Shown here: positions 6,985 to 16,514 of the stretch, in pieces
Numbering within the stretch: the stretch's first letter is position 1
How the letters are laid out: each line of letters begins with the position of its first letter
Source of the DNA: Pirellulales bacterium
Lineage (GTDB): Bacteria; Planctomycetota; Planctomycetia; Pirellulales; JAIMBC01
Direction of reading: 5' to 3'
DNA: 47,356 nt
NCBI GenBank assembly: GCA_023511675.1
Contig: JAIMBC010000009.1
Location: forward strand, 1 to 47,356
Notes under the pieces: model-generated
The model's input: only the letters and a program-made list of their open reading frames with translations
Database searches by the model: none
What the model was told of the DNA's origin: nothing
Made by a program: the position numbers and the translations under genes

Positions 6985-9768
6985 TTAGGCATTGCTTGCA
7001 GGCAAACTGGGCAGTTCGGCGGCAACCTGCTCCGGCACTTCCTCCTCAAGGGGCTGCTGTGCCTGCCGCTTGGCCTCATACTTTTCGCGCCACTGGTAAA
7101 CCAGCGCCAACAGCGCTGGTACCAGCACCGTGCGGACCACGAAGGTATCCAGGAGCACTCCCAGGGAGAGCGCAAACCCCAACGCGCGAATGCCGCGCAG
7201 GCTGCCGGTGAGCATCGTGGCGAAGGTGCCGGCCATGATGACGCCACAACTCGTGATGATCCCTCCCGTGTGGACCAGAGCCCGCTGTAAACCCTTGAGC
7301 CGGCCGTGGCGGGGCTGCTCTTCCAGCACCCGCGTCACCAGGTAAATGTTGTAATCCTGCCCTACGGCAACCAAGATCACAAACAAGAACAGCGGCAGCT
7401 TCCAGTCGATGCCCGGGGTGCCGGCGTGCCGCGCGCCAAAGACCAGGGCCGTGGCTCCCAGCGTGACGAAGTAGCTGAACAACACCGAGAACATCAGGTA
7501 GAGGGTCATCCCCGTGCGGCGCAAGATGAGCAGCAGCACGGCCAGCACGGCCAGTGTCGTTAGCCGTTGGATCAAGACCTGGTCGGCTTGAGTTACCAGC
7601 CGCAGGTCACGGCAGCCGGCAGTGGTTCCCGCCAGGTGGAACTGTGTGCCGTACCATGCCGAGTTGGGATCGGCCGCCACGGCCTGCACGCGAGCTTGCA
7701 GCAGATCCAGCAACTGCACTGCCTCCAGCGAGAAGGGATCGTAACGCAACACGAGTTCGAACCGCGTGACTCTGCCGCGCAACTCTCCGGCCTGGCTGAC
7801 AAAGTAGGCCCGCGTGCGCGGATGCCGTAGCACGCTCAGCTTGCGGCGCCCCTGCGAAGAGAACGCGTTGGCCAGACCCGGACGGTCTCCCAGCGGCTCG
7901 GTCAGACTGCGCACGCTCGCAATGGGCCTGGCGGCCTGCACCTCTACACCGGAGGGCAGCCGCACCACCTGCTGCCAGCGCGCGGCCGTAAACGGTGCCA
8001 GCAAGGGCTCCACCTGCTCCGCGAGCGACTCCGGCCGCAGGGCAAGCAGCCGCTGTGCCTCGGCGGCGGCCCTGGCATTGCCGCGTTCAGGCGGCAAGAC
8101 GGTATACACCACTGTCTCGTAAAGCGCCCTTGTCAGCAATGCGATCGCGCGGCGGCCCGCTCGCGAATCGTAATGCTCGATCCGGCCCGCAGCCGCAATC
8201 CGGCCGGGTGCCTGCCCATCGGCAGCATGCGTGTTGCGCACCTCGGGCGACGTGCTGCGCCCGCCCGACTGCGGGCCGGCGGGGGTACCCGGCTCGCGTG
8301 CCGAGGGGCCTGGCGGATTGCTTGGCGTGCCGGTCATGGTGGCCACAAGCGTAACAGGGCCCGTCTCACCCGCGAAAAAATGGCGCCTCAGAAGCTGAGT
8401 GCCCTGAACGCTTGGTCGGGAGGCGTCCAGCTCTGCCAGCAGGTCGTAATTCGCTGGCACATCCAGGCCATACCACGCGAAGGGCGTGAGGATCGCCAGG
8501 GCACATCCCAGGATCAGGGCCGGGCGGCGGATGATGCCGCGCGCAAGATTGGGCCAGAGGTTTTCCAGGCCAGCGGGCCGGGATGTGGTGTCCGCCGGCT
8601 GGTCCTCCCGGCGTGCAAATGGGTGGAGGCGGCCCACGGCTTGGGGCGATCGGTCCTTCCGTGCCGCAGCGCCCCATGGCCAGAACACGGCATGCCCAAA
8701 GACACGCAGCAGGGCCGGCGCCAGCGTCAGCGACGCGGCCAGCGCCACCACCAGGCAAACCGCGATTGCCGGCCCGCTGTGGCGATACTTGCCAAACGCC
8801 GCAAAGGCCATGACCGCCAGGCCAGCAATGGTGGTCAGTGCGCTGGCCACCAGCGCCTGGCTCACCTTGCCCAGGGCCGTGCCTGCCGCTTCGCGCGGCG
8901 CAAGCCCCTTGGCTAGCTCCTCGCGATATCGAGCGATGAGAAACAAGCAGTAGTCTGTGCCGCAGCCGAACAGCAGCACGACGATGAAGATGCGCGTGGT
9001 GGTGAACACGCGCAGCCGCAGCCAGGAGAGCCACCAGGGCAGGTCGGCTCCGGCCAGCCAGGCCACCAGCTCGAGCGCGACAATCCCCGATACCGCAATC
9101 GTGGCCAGCGGCACCGCTGCCAGCAAGGGCGCCCGATAGACCAGCAGCAGGATGGCCAGCACGGTGAGCACGGTCGCTAGTTCCGTGTTTTGGATGCTCT
9201 CCTTGGCTGCGGTCAACATGTCTCCGCCGATCGCAGCCGAGCCAGTGATCCCCAGCCGTAGAGAAGGGGGCACGGACTGTTCGTGCCGAAAGCGGTCCAG
9301 ATGCCGGCGCATCTGCTGCAAGGCCTCAATATTGCTGGTGGCCATGAACTCCCGCTTGAGGATCACGACCACCAGCGCGGCGCGGCCGTCTGGGCTGACC
9401 AGCTTGTCTCCTACAACGGCAGAGCGTGGCGTCCACACATCCGCCACGGGCAGGCCGCTCGTACGCAGCTTTTCGATGCTCTGCCCCAGGCGCTCAACCA
9501 GGTCGCGGTCGGAAGGTTCCAGGCGGCCCTCCTCGCGTGCGCATACCAGCACAAACTGGCTGCGGCCCTGATGCTGCGGGAATGCCCGCGCCAGCAGCCG
9601 CTCCGCTTGCACGCTGGTCATCTCATCCGGCAGATACGCCAGATCGCCATCGCGAGCCACAGACTGCCACTCGGGCGCGGCCAGGTGCAGGCCCAGCGCT
9701 ACGGCACCCCAGCCGACGATCGCCCACACCCAGTGACGCGAGACGAAACTTCCCAATCGCTCGTACAT
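6985..9768 (-). CDS. MMPL/RND family inner-membrane exporter
   Basis: Proton-driven transporter of the MmpL/HAE3-like branch, which in other bacteria exports lipids or hydrophobic compounds; cargo here is unknown. Of the predicted 927 residues, TM1 is at about 8-30. A periplasmic loop of about 200 residues follows, then TM2-6 including the GTDYCLFL motif typical of MMPL proteins. A second half repeats the plan: a large loop, then TM7-12 with VAVGQDYNIYLV. The two halves each carry the central DY motif thought to relay protons. The start at ATG 9768 is chosen since the protein then begins directly with MYERLGSFVSRHW and TM1; an in-frame extension to 10089 is Arg/Pro-rich and overlaps the upstream protease gene. 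It lies 199 bases after the S41 protease on the same strand. No MFP or TolC-like partner is present. Confidence 0.88.
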   Translation of the reverse strand: MYERLGSFVSRHWVWAIVGWGAVALGLHLAAPEWQSVARDGDLAYLPDEMTSVQAERLLARAFPQHQGRSQFVLVCAREEGRLEPSDRDLVERLGQSIEKLRTSGLPVADVWTPRSAVVGDKLVSPDGRAALVVVILKREFMATSNIEALQQMRRHLDRFRHEQSVPPSLRLGITGSAAIGGDMLTAAKESIQNTELATVLTVLAILLLVYRAPLLAAVPLATIAVSGIVALELVAWLAGADLPWWLSWLRLRVFTTTRIFIVVLLFGCGTDYCLFLIARYREELAKGLAPREAAGTALGKVSQALVASALTTIAGLAVMAFAAFGKYRHSGPAIAVCLVVALAASLTLAPALLRVFGHAVFWPWGAAARKDRSPQAVGRLHPFARREDQPADTTSRPAGLENLWPNLARGIIRRPALILGCALAILTPFAWYGLDVPANYDLLAELDASRPSVQGTQLLRRHFFAGETGPVTLVATMTGTPSNPPGPSAREPGTPAGPQSGGRSTSPEVRNTHAADGQAPGRIAAAGRIEHYDSRAGRRAIALLTRALYETVVYTVLPPERGNARAAAEAQRLLALRPESLAEQVEPLLAPFTAARWQQVVRLPSGVEVQAARPIASVRSLTEPLGDRPGLANAFSSQGRRKLSVLRHPRTRAYFVSQAGELRGRVTRFELVLRYDPFSLEAVQLLDLLQARVQAVAADPNSAWYGTQFHLAGTTAGCRDLRLVTQADQVLIQRLTTLAVLAVLLLILRRTGMTLYLMFSVLFSYFVTLGATALVFGARHAGTPGIDWKLPLFLFVILVAVGQDYNIYLVTRVLEEQPRHGRLKGLQRALVHTGGIITSCGVIMAGTFATMLTGSLRGIRALGFALSLGVLLDTFVVRTVLVPALLALVYQWREKYEAKRQAQQPLEEEVPEQVAAELPSLPASNA

Positions 9769-9967
9769 GGTGCAAGGCGGCCGACGCACGGCGGCGTTTG
9801 GCTCGCGAGGGGCGCCAAGAAAGACTAGCAACCCGCTCGATGGTACCCCGCTCGCCGCTGGCTGTGAAGCATGCCCTGGCCTGCTGGCCGCCCTCACTGG
9901 TTGTGGCAGCCCCGCAGCCGCCTTGGCCGGCGGCTGCGCGTCGCGGCGGCTCAGCGGGCGAAGCCGG

Positions 9968-11647
9968 TTAGGGGCTGCGAGCCACCCCCGTGCGCGGCGG
10001 GGCCAGCCGGCGTGCCTCGCGAATGGCTGCCTCGAGCGCCGGGTCGCCCACGCGCGGCACGTTGCCGGCCGCATCAGGCCGGGCCACAACCTGCACTTCC
10101 ACGTCCGGCTGGACCCCGACCTCGTTGTAGGGATGGCCGTGGGGAGAGTAGAAGCGTGCCGTGGTCAACCGCAAACCGGCATTGGAGGCGTTGAGGGGAA
10201 AGATTCCCTGCACCGAGCCTTTGCCGTAACTGCGGCTTCCCACGATGGTACCACGCCGATGATCGCGGATCGCCCCGGCGAAAATCTCGCTGGCGCTTGC
10301 GCTTTCTCCGTCGATCAGCACCACCAGGGGAGTACGCCACGTGCCGGAAGCGTGCGCGCTATAGCTGAAGTCTTCCTGGCGGTTGCGGCCGCGGGTGGAA
10401 ACGATCACTCCCTGGGAAACGAACTTGTCTGCCACCTCCACGCTGGTGGTCAACAAGCCGCCCGGATTGCCGCGCAGGTCGATGATCAGGCTGCGCATCC
10501 CGGCGCGGTGCAGCTTCCACAGCGCTGCGTCCAGGTCCCGCGTGGTGGTCTTCTGAAAGCAGGTCAACCGCAGATAGGCCACGCCGTGCGCACGGTCGAT
10601 GATACGTGCCTCGTCGATGCTTGGCACCTCGACCTCCTCCCGGCGGATCTGCACGGCGCGCGCGGCCCGTCCGGGAGAGGCCACCAGGATCTCCACCAGC
10701 GTGCCTTCTGGACCTTGCAGCAGGTTGGCCGCCTCGTCGGCTGACATTTCCCGCGTGCTGCGCCCGTCGACCGCCACGATGCGATCTCCGGCTTGCAGGC
10801 GGGCACGCTGGGCAGGGCTGCCGGGAATCACCTTGACAATCTGCAAGGCTCCCTCGGCGGCCTTCAATTCGATGCCCAATCCCACGAAATTCCCCTCGAT
10901 CTGCGCATACACCTCGTCAAGCTGGCCAGCCGTGAGAAAGGTGCTATATGCGTCCAGGGCCCCCGCCGCGCCACAGGCGTATTCCAGTACGGTGACGGTT
11001 TCGGGCAGCCCCAGGCTGTCATACGCCAGGCGTGCCAGACGGCTCACGCACTCGCGAGCAGCCTGCCGGCTGGTAGGCTGCAGATCGGCCGCGTGGCTGC
11101 GCAAGTCCCGGCGGAAGCGGTGAATGCGGGCAGGGACGACGTCGGACAGATGGCTCTCGAGAAACAGAGGGTCTTCCAGGGCGATCTCCAGGGCGCGCGT
11201 GCCGTGTTGGACCAGGGAGGTCCATGCTGGAGCGTCCACGTAATGGGCGTGAATCTTCAGCAACACCTCGGAGTACAGGTCCAGGGCGGCCTCGGGCGTC
11301 AGCTCCTTGAGGCTCTGCAAAAAGGTCCGATCATGGTAGCGCCGGCCAAGGTCGTAGTGGATGCGGCTGACCTGCATCCGCTCCGCCAGGTCGCGATCGT
11401 GCGGGTAGCTGCGGAGCGCCTCTTCATAGAGCGTGAGCGCCTCTCCCCAGCGCCGTTGGGCCTCCAACGCCTGACCGCGCGTAAGCACGCCCGCCAGCTC
11501 ATCGGACACGCTGGACTGCGGTCCTATCTCTTCCTGGGCCGTGCCAGCCGAGGGACTGAAAGAGATCTGCGCCCACGCGGATCCAGCGCCAACGACCGCG
11601 GCGAGGACAACCAGGTGGCTCAGCTTTCGCATGACCCAACGACGCAT
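9968..11647 (-). CDS. Carboxy-terminal processing protease (S41, PDZ-containing)
   Basis: Secreted serine protease of the CtpA/Prc family, which trims C-termini of envelope proteins. A signal peptide is visible (MRKLSHLVVLAAVVGAGSAWA). An N-terminal helical region of about 250 residues follows, then a PDZ domain (GLGIELK ... IPGSPAQRARLQAGDRIVAVDG) and the S41 domain. The Ser/Lys dyad is clear: Ser451 in ESASASEIFAGA and Lys476 in SYGKGSVQ, 25 residues apart as in E. coli Prc; the GNPGGLL loop is also present. At 559 residues it is somewhat long because of the helical N-terminus. The start may be ATG 11647 or 11632, neither with a strong ribosome-binding site. A strong promoter is found at 11725-11753. 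It is next to an MMPL exporter, but a joint role is only a guess. Confidence 0.9.
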   Translation of the reverse strand: MRRWVMRKLSHLVVLAAVVGAGSAWAQISFSPSAGTAQEEIGPQSSVSDELAGVLTRGQALEAQRRWGEALTLYEEALRSYPHDRDLAERMQVSRIHYDLGRRYHDRTFLQSLKELTPEAALDLYSEVLLKIHAHYVDAPAWTSLVQHGTRALEIALEDPLFLESHLSDVVPARIHRFRRDLRSHAADLQPTSRQAARECVSRLARLAYDSLGLPETVTVLEYACGAAGALDAYSTFLTAGQLDEVYAQIEGNFVGLGIELKAAEGALQIVKVIPGSPAQRARLQAGDRIVAVDGRSTREMSADEAANLLQGPEGTLVEILVASPGRAARAVQIRREEVEVPSIDEARIIDRAHGVAYLRLTCFQKTTTRDLDAALWKLHRAGMRSLIIDLRGNPGGLLTTSVEVADKFVSQGVIVSTRGRNRQEDFSYSAHASGTWRTPLVVLIDGESASASEIFAGAIRDHRRGTIVGSRSYGKGSVQGIFPLNASNAGLRLTTARFYSPHGHPYNEVGVQPDVEVQVVARPDAAGNVPRVGDPALEAAIREARRLAPPRTGVARSP

Positions 11648-11724
11648 GGTGTGTTCCAGAGTCAGGTGGGGGAGTGGGGCCACGGCGCGGCCGAGAAGGA
11701 GGGCTCAAAATCCCCGGCCTCTGC

Positions 11725-11753
11725 AATATAGGCCACGATTTGGCCGTAGTCAA
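11725..11753 (-). promoter_or_regulatory. Predicted sigma70 promoter of the S41 protease gene
   Basis: On the minus strand TTGACT (11748-11753) and TATATT (11725-11730) are separated by exactly 17 bases, close to consensus in both boxes. It lies about 75 bases upstream of the start codon and is among the best promoters in the window. Confidence 0.6.
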
Positions 11754-12369
11754 AAAGCGGCAGGCGAGGGCCTGTTTCTCTGCTCCTACAAGTGCTACGA
11801 CCGTTACCACCAGCCCTTGGCCGGCAGCACGGCGGAACCGGTAAGAGCGGCATGGCGGCCTGCCCAAAAAACTTCTGCTATCCCGGCGGGTCTGAACCTT
11901 CCTACGGCTGCAATGGTCCCAAAGTTCGGGCGATCCTGCCCGCCGCGGCTGCCACAGCGGCTCAAGCCGTCTCTGGGCCGGCCGCATGTGGGCGATTCTT
12001 CACCGACTTCCGCGCGCAGCGAGCACGCCGCGGACGAACACCTGGCACGTGCGTTCGGCCATGGCATGCCGGCTCCGCGTCCCAGCCGCCAATCGAGCCA
12101 TGGCGGCCAGTGGAGCCATGCCGGCCAATCGAGCCATGCCGGCCATGTGCGGGGCCGGCCCGTGCGCATGGAACGTGCGGGAGCCCTTCGTCAGCCATGC
12201 CGGTCACGCGCTGGGCCAGGCGCCCCAGCCCCTTGCGGTCGGGCGCTGCTTGCGCGCCGGTCAGACCGCCCCTCCACGCTTTGAGTGGACTCGCCCCGCT
12301 GCCTTCGTCGCGGCTGTTGGGGTACGGCGGGCCCCGCTCTGCAACAGGCGTCTGCGTCGCGCGTGGGTC
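11754..12369. other. Long spacer with an 18-bp minisatellite
   Basis: No conserved protein was seen in any frame between the protease promoter and the end of the ABC permease gene. It contains the tandem repeat at 12094-12147. The rest is GC-rich sequence whose frames give Arg/Ala/Pro-rich translations. An unknown small RNA cannot be excluded. Confidence 0.45.
12094..12147. repeat. Three tandem 18-bp units
   Basis: Three consecutive 18-base units with the pattern [CG]GAGCCATG[GC]CGGCCA-- follow each other without gaps (12094-12111, 12112-12129, 12130-12147), with two to four differences between copies; a degenerate partial copy precedes them. The period is a multiple of three, but no frame through it resembles a protein. 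It is a small minisatellite in a gene-free spacer. Confidence 0.7.
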
Positions 12370-14838
12370 CTAAGAGTGGCAAGGCGTACCGGGGCCGATG
12401 TGCTGTGCGATGGCCTCCTGCAACTGCTCCTCCTCCGTGCGGGCATAAGGCAGGCGGTGCAGCCAGGCCAGAAGAACACAGCCCGCCAGAAAGCCCGCCA
12501 GCACCGTTGGCCAGTTGTAGACGCAACTGCCGCCGGGGGTGCGGCTGACAAGCCACCCCAACAGGGGGGCCTCGGCCGCACGTGCCGCCAACTCGCTGGA
12601 GAACAGGGCCAGCCCGTTATGTACCGCGTGATAGCAGACCGCGGGCAGGAGGCTGCCGCTTTGCACCGCAAGGTAGCCGATCACCAGGCCTACCAGAGCA
12701 GCCACCAGAGACTGTTGGAAGAGGCCGTGGCTCACGCCAAAGAAAAAGCTGGCGGCGGCGATGGCCCACCATTTATGCCCCAGGTGTCTCAGTCCGGAGA
12801 GGATGAAGCCGCGGAAGGCCAGTTCCTCGCAGATGGCTGGCAGGAGGGCCAGCACGAGCAACAGATGCCAGGGAGAGGGTGCCTGGGAAACGTAATGGCC
12901 CAGCGAGGCTGCCAGGCGGTCGTCCAGGTCGTACAGTTCGGTTACGACGACATTGAGACGCATCACGACGGGGTGCAGGGCCACGGCGAGCAGCACGGCG
13001 GCGGGAAGGCAGGCGGGGTGCGGCAGGCGCAGCAGCAGCGTGCTACGGGGGCTGCGGGTGAGCATCACGGTCATTAACAGGGGGGGTGTTGCGACCACGG
13101 CGAGTTGGATGACGACGGCGGCGCGGGCAAACTCTCCGAAGGACTGCGGCGTGGGCAGGTGCAGGCTGACGTAGAACTGCAAGATGAGGATCAGCACGCC
13201 GCAAAACACGGCGGCCGGCGCGCTGGGGGTGTCATGGCGGTCTCGCAGGAGCTGTCGGAACCAGAGACCGAGGTGCAGCCGCTCGCTTTCTCGGAACAGC
13301 ACGCTCTCTCGATTGAACTGGTCGATGGCCCAGCGCACAGCCAGCAAGCAGCAGGCTGTCGTCACACCGACCACAGGCGCGAGGTACCGCAGGGCTTCGA
13401 GGTAACTTCCTTGCAAGAGAGCGTGCAGCAGCAGCACCACGCCCGTAACGGGAATCAGGCTGTTGCCCAGGTTCAATTCCACGCTGGGCGCCAGGGGGAG
13501 GATCATCAGCGGCATGATGACCATCACCAGCGGCATCAGATAGTACTGCCCTTCCTTGGTGCTGCGTGCAAAGGCAGCCAGCGCCAGGCACAGCGCGCTG
13601 AACAGGGCGGACATGGGCAGCAGCGCCAGCGCCAACCAGAGGGGCGTAAGCGGCGGCGGCGGGCCCACGTGGGGCAGATAGCTCATCAGCAACGAGCCCG
13701 TCAGCCCGATGGAGAGCACGTTCAACAAGGCAGTAAACACGCTGAACAACATGACCGTGCAGAGCTTGCCCCAGACAATCTCGCTGCGCTGGGCAGGGCT
13801 GGAGAGGAGCGTTTCCAGCGTGCCACGCTCTTTTTCGCCCGCACACAGGTCGATGGCTGGATAAAAGGCACCGGTGAGCGCCCAGATCAGCAGCAAGAAC
13901 GGCAGCAGATTGGCCCACATGCCGGCACTACGGTGGGCGGGGGGCGCCACGTCGTGCTCCGAGATTTCAAAGGGCCGCACTGCCTGTGCGGGAAGCTGGC
14001 GCGCGGCGAGATTGCGGCGGGCGACCTCTTCTCGCCACGCTTGCAGCACCGGCGCAAGCCGGACCTCGTAGGTGAGCGTCGACTTGTCATCCGCCGTGTT
14101 GTAGTAGATTTCAAAGCGCGGCAGCTCCCCCGCCTCTGGCAGCGTGGCAGCGGAGCTTGGGGCAGCGGCCTGTGCAGGGCTAGCGCGGTGTGCGGTGTTC
14201 GTGCCGACAGCAGCGGCGTCCGCGGAGGCGCGTTCTTCCGGGGGGGCAGCGGCATCGCCTGCGATCCGCGCCCGGGAGACGGCAGACGGCTGGGGTGTTT
14301 CCGCGCCGTCCCGGGCCGAGCGGCTCTGCGAAGAAGGAGCGCGCCCAGCGGCAGCAGCCTGCTGGGGAAGAGCTGGCTCCCGCCGGCTCGGCTCCTCGAC
14401 GGGGCAAGAAGCTGCCAGGCGTTCGCGCATGGCCGCCAGCCGTTTACCGAAGCCCGGCGGAAAGCAGACGACCACGTGCGCCGTTCCTTCTGCCAGTGCG
14501 CGTTGCGCCTGCACGGCGGTCGGCACGCTTGGGGCGGATGCCAGTTCCACACGCAAGAGCTGGCTGGCCGCCGTCCGCTCCGCTGGATCGCCGGCGAACA
14601 GATCGCGGGCAAAGCGGCCGTTCTCGATGAGCGGCGGTTCGTCGGGAAGTTCCTCCGCGCCCAGAATCAGTACCCGCGTCGGCCGCTGGCGCACGAATTG
14701 CAGCAACTGCAACAGGCTCATGCCCAACAGCGGATACAGCAGCAGCGGCAGCACGGCGATCATGAACAGCGTCCGCCTGTCGCGAAGCTGATCCCGCACC
14801 TCCCGGCAGAAAATCAGGCGTACGTTCGACCAGCTCAT
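12370..14838 (-). CDS. ABC-2 type permease fused to a CPBP (Rce1-like) protease domain
   Basis: Membrane half of an ABC exporter of the NatB/YhaP type. TM1 is at about 22-50. A long extracytoplasmic loop (about 50-310) contains an Ala/Ser/Pro-rich insert at roughly 145-230. A block of membrane helices follows (about 315-540). The C-terminal 250 residues form a CPBP domain, as in CAAX prenyl endopeptidases and bacteriocin-immunity proteins: Glu671-Glu672...Arg676 in EELAFRG, His704 in FGVSHGL, and HAVHN with His737, His740 and Asn741, i.e. all motifs needed for the metal-dependent protease fold. The 822-residue fusion is much longer than a plain NatB. It overlaps the ATPase gene by 4 bases (ATGA), so both are co-translated. 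Substrate unknown; sodium is the cargo of characterised NatAB, but this is not shown here. Confidence 0.88.
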   Translation of the reverse strand: MSWSNVRLIFCREVRDQLRDRRTLFMIAVLPLLLYPLLGMSLLQLLQFVRQRPTRVLILGAEELPDEPPLIENGRFARDLFAGDPAERTAASQLLRVELASAPSVPTAVQAQRALAEGTAHVVVCFPPGFGKRLAAMRERLAASCPVEEPSRREPALPQQAAAAGRAPSSQSRSARDGAETPQPSAVSRARIAGDAAAPPEERASADAAAVGTNTAHRASPAQAAAPSSAATLPEAGELPRFEIYYNTADDKSTLTYEVRLAPVLQAWREEVARRNLAARQLPAQAVRPFEISEHDVAPPAHRSAGMWANLLPFLLLIWALTGAFYPAIDLCAGEKERGTLETLLSSPAQRSEIVWGKLCTVMLFSVFTALLNVLSIGLTGSLLMSYLPHVGPPPPLTPLWLALALLPMSALFSALCLALAAFARSTKEGQYYLMPLVMVIMPLMILPLAPSVELNLGNSLIPVTGVVLLLHALLQGSYLEALRYLAPVVGVTTACCLLAVRWAIDQFNRESVLFRESERLHLGLWFRQLLRDRHDTPSAPAAVFCGVLILILQFYVSLHLPTPQSFGEFARAAVVIQLAVVATPPLLMTVMLTRSPRSTLLLRLPHPACLPAAVLLAVALHPVVMRLNVVVTELYDLDDRLAASLGHYVSQAPSPWHLLLVLALLPAICEELAFRGFILSGLRHLGHKWWAIAAASFFFGVSHGLFQQSLVAALVGLVIGYLAVQSGSLLPAVCYHAVHNGLALFSSELAARAAEAPLLGWLVSRTPGGSCVYNWPTVLAGFLAGCVLLAWLHRLPYARTEEEQLQEAIAQHIGPGTPCHS

Positions 14839-15635
14839 GGCCCCGCTCCTGCCAGAGCCCTGGCGGTATGCTCGGCATCCGCTTGCCGCGTCTCGCCCGC
14901 ATCATGAGCCGAGATCAACCGGAAGAACAGTTCCTCCAGATCCCGCTCATGGTACACGTCCCGCAGTTCCTCGATCGTGCCCTGAGCCAGAATCCGGCCG
15001 CGGTGCATGATGGCCACTCGGTCGCACAGCTTCTCCGCCTCGCGCATGATGTGCGTGGAAAACACAATACACTTGCCACAATCGCGCAGCTCCGCCACCG
15101 TACGCAGCAAAGCCCGCGCTACCAGCACGTCCAACCCGCTGGTCGCCTCGTCGAAAATCAGCACCGGCGGATCATGCACGATCGCCCGTGCAATGGATAC
15201 TTTCTGCCGCATGCCGGTAGACATCTTGGCGCCCAGCAGATCGCGGATCTCTTGCATCTGCAAACGGGCAAAGAGTTCCTCCATCCGCTGGCGCAGCTCC
15301 TCGGCCTCCAGGCCGTACAGCCGGCCGAAGTACTCGACCATCTCCCAGGCCGTCATCCGGTCGTAAACGCCCGTGTTGGCCGACATGAACCCGATCTGGT
15401 AGCGGACCTGCGCAGCCTGTGTGACCACGTCGTAACCGTTGATGCTGGCAGTTCCGCGCGTGGGGCGGAGGACGGTCGAAAGGATCCGCAGGGCGGTGGT
15501 CTTGCCCGCCCCGTTGGGCCCCAGAAGACCCAGAATCTCTCCGGCGTACGCGTCCAGGTTTACGCCGTCCAGGGCCACCAGCTTGCCGCGCCGCAGGTCG
15601 GCGTACTCCTTTGTAAGCTGGCACACGTGGATCAT
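14835..15635 (-). CDS. ABC transporter ATP-binding protein, NatA-like
   Basis: ATPase subunit that powers the fused permease encoded next to it. All nucleotide-binding motifs are visible in 266 residues: Walker [10 protein letters not shown] (Lys45), a signature of the [13 protein letters not shown] type typical of NatA-like exporters, Walker [15 protein letters not shown], and the switch His in [10 protein letters not shown]. The start at ATG 15635 ([11 protein letters not shown]) matches the family; an upstream extension of the open frame to 15731 is not conserved. Its stop overlaps the start of the permease gene (ATGA at 14835-14838). It is the first gene of a two-gene operon. Confidence 0.93.
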   Translation of the reverse strand: MIHVCQLTKEYADLRRGKLVALDGVNLDAYAGEILGLLGPNGAGKTTALRILSTVLRPTRGTASINGYDVVTQAAQVRYQIGFMSANTGVYDRMTAWEMVEYFGRLYGLEAEELRQRMEELFARLQMQEIRDLLGAKMSTGMRQKVSIARAIVHDPPVLIFDEATSGLDVLVARALLRTVAELRDCGKCIVFSTHIMREAEKLCDRVAIMHRGRILAQGTIEELRDVYHERDLEELFFRLISAHDAGETRQADAEHTARALAGAGP

Positions 15636-15967
15636 GCTGGTGGCGCAGGGGCTGCGGACTGTACGGTTTGGGCGGAAGCGGAAAGCTGGTGAGCTGGCCA
15701 CGGGACCTGGGCCCCGCTGCCCTCCACGCATGTACGATGAAGTCTAGCTTAGCCCAGGGCATACACAGGGGCGGGCCGCCTTACAGGCGGCATGGGCCGC
15801 AGGCTCGCGCACTGCCCGAGCTGTCACCCTTCGGTTCGGTGTCTTTCTGACGCTCACCCGGCAGTGGCATGGCCCGTAAGCACCTGCTAGGCGGCCTGCC
15901 TTGCCATGGCTGCTGCCTCGCAGCACTCGCCGGCAGCGGCTTCTGGCAGGCGCCACGGCCACGGCTT

Positions 15968-15973
15968 TATAAT
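15968..15973 (+). promoter_or_regulatory. TATAAT -10 box upstream of the BFN-family gene
   Basis: A perfect TATAAT sits 36 bases before the start codon at 16010, in otherwise very GC-rich DNA. The matching -35 region at the right distance (TGGCAG, 15945-15950) is weak, so an activator may be needed. Confidence 0.45.
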
Positions 15974-16009
15974 AAGAGCGTAGCCCATTTGGCCCCCTGG
16001 GTGCGATCT

Positions 16010-16414
16010 ATGCCCGTGCAGATGAAGTTGTCTCGGATCGTCATCAACGAAAGCTCCGAACATCAGTGCATCTACTTGCGGGAGGCGGAGGGCTCCCGCA
16101 GCTTTCCGATCGTGATCGGCATTTTCGAGGCCACCAGCATCGACCGGCGCGTAAAACGCCTGACCTCGCCTCGCCCCCTGACCCACGACCTGATCGTGAG
16201 CGTGGCGGATAACCTGGGCGCGGAGTTGCAGAGCGTGCTTATCAGCGAACTGAAAGAAGGCACCTATTATGCCCGACTGCGCCTCAAGCGAGACGGCGAG
16301 CTGGTCGAGGTCGACGCACGCCCGTCAGACGCCATCGCCGTGGCCGTGACCTGCGATCCCCCGCTGCCCATCTACGTGAACGAAGAGGTGCTCGACGAGG
16401 CCTTGCGCCCCTGA
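16010..16414 (+). CDS. Bifunctional nuclease family protein (DUF151)
   Basis: A 134-residue protein of the bacterial BFN/DUF151 family, named after plant proteins with RNase and DNase activity; the role in bacteria is not well settled. The family pattern is visible: SFPIVIGIFEATSI near the start, RPLTHDLI in the middle, and DARPSDAIAVAV near the C-terminus, the most conserved block. It is cytosolic. ATG 16010 gives the normal N-terminus (MPVQMKLSRIVI) and lies 36 bases after a TATAAT box. It stands alone, convergent with the channel-like gene. Confidence 0.88.
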   Translation: MPVQMKLSRIVINESSEHQCIYLREAEGSRSFPIVIGIFEATSIDRRVKRLTSPRPLTHDLIVSVADNLGAELQSVLISELKEGTYYARLRLKRDGELVEVDARPSDAIAVAVTCDPPLPIYVNEEVLDEALRP

Positions 16415-16465
16415 GCCGCAAGCCCTCTGGGTGCGACCGAACAGATTCCGCAGGTCCAGCCGCTT

Positions 16466-16481
16466 CGGCCGCCGGCGGCCG
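16466..16481. terminator. Perfect palindrome between convergent genes
   Basis: CGGCCGCCGGCGGCCG is its own reverse complement. It sits between the ends of the BFN-family gene and the channel-like gene, where a bidirectional terminator would be expected. It has no loop bases or U tract, so the role is uncertain. Confidence 0.3.
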
Positions 16482-16514
16482 TGGCGATGGGAGGAAGCCG
16501 CTGCCACGCCGCCT

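Noticed and set aside
6985-9768. Exporter and protease considered as one secretion system
   Set aside because: They are 199 bases apart, with no periplasmic adaptor, outer-membrane channel or cargo gene; co-orientation alone is too weak.
12094-12147. Tandem repeats considered as a CRISPR array
   Set aside because: The units follow each other without spacers, are only 18 bases long, and no cas gene is present.
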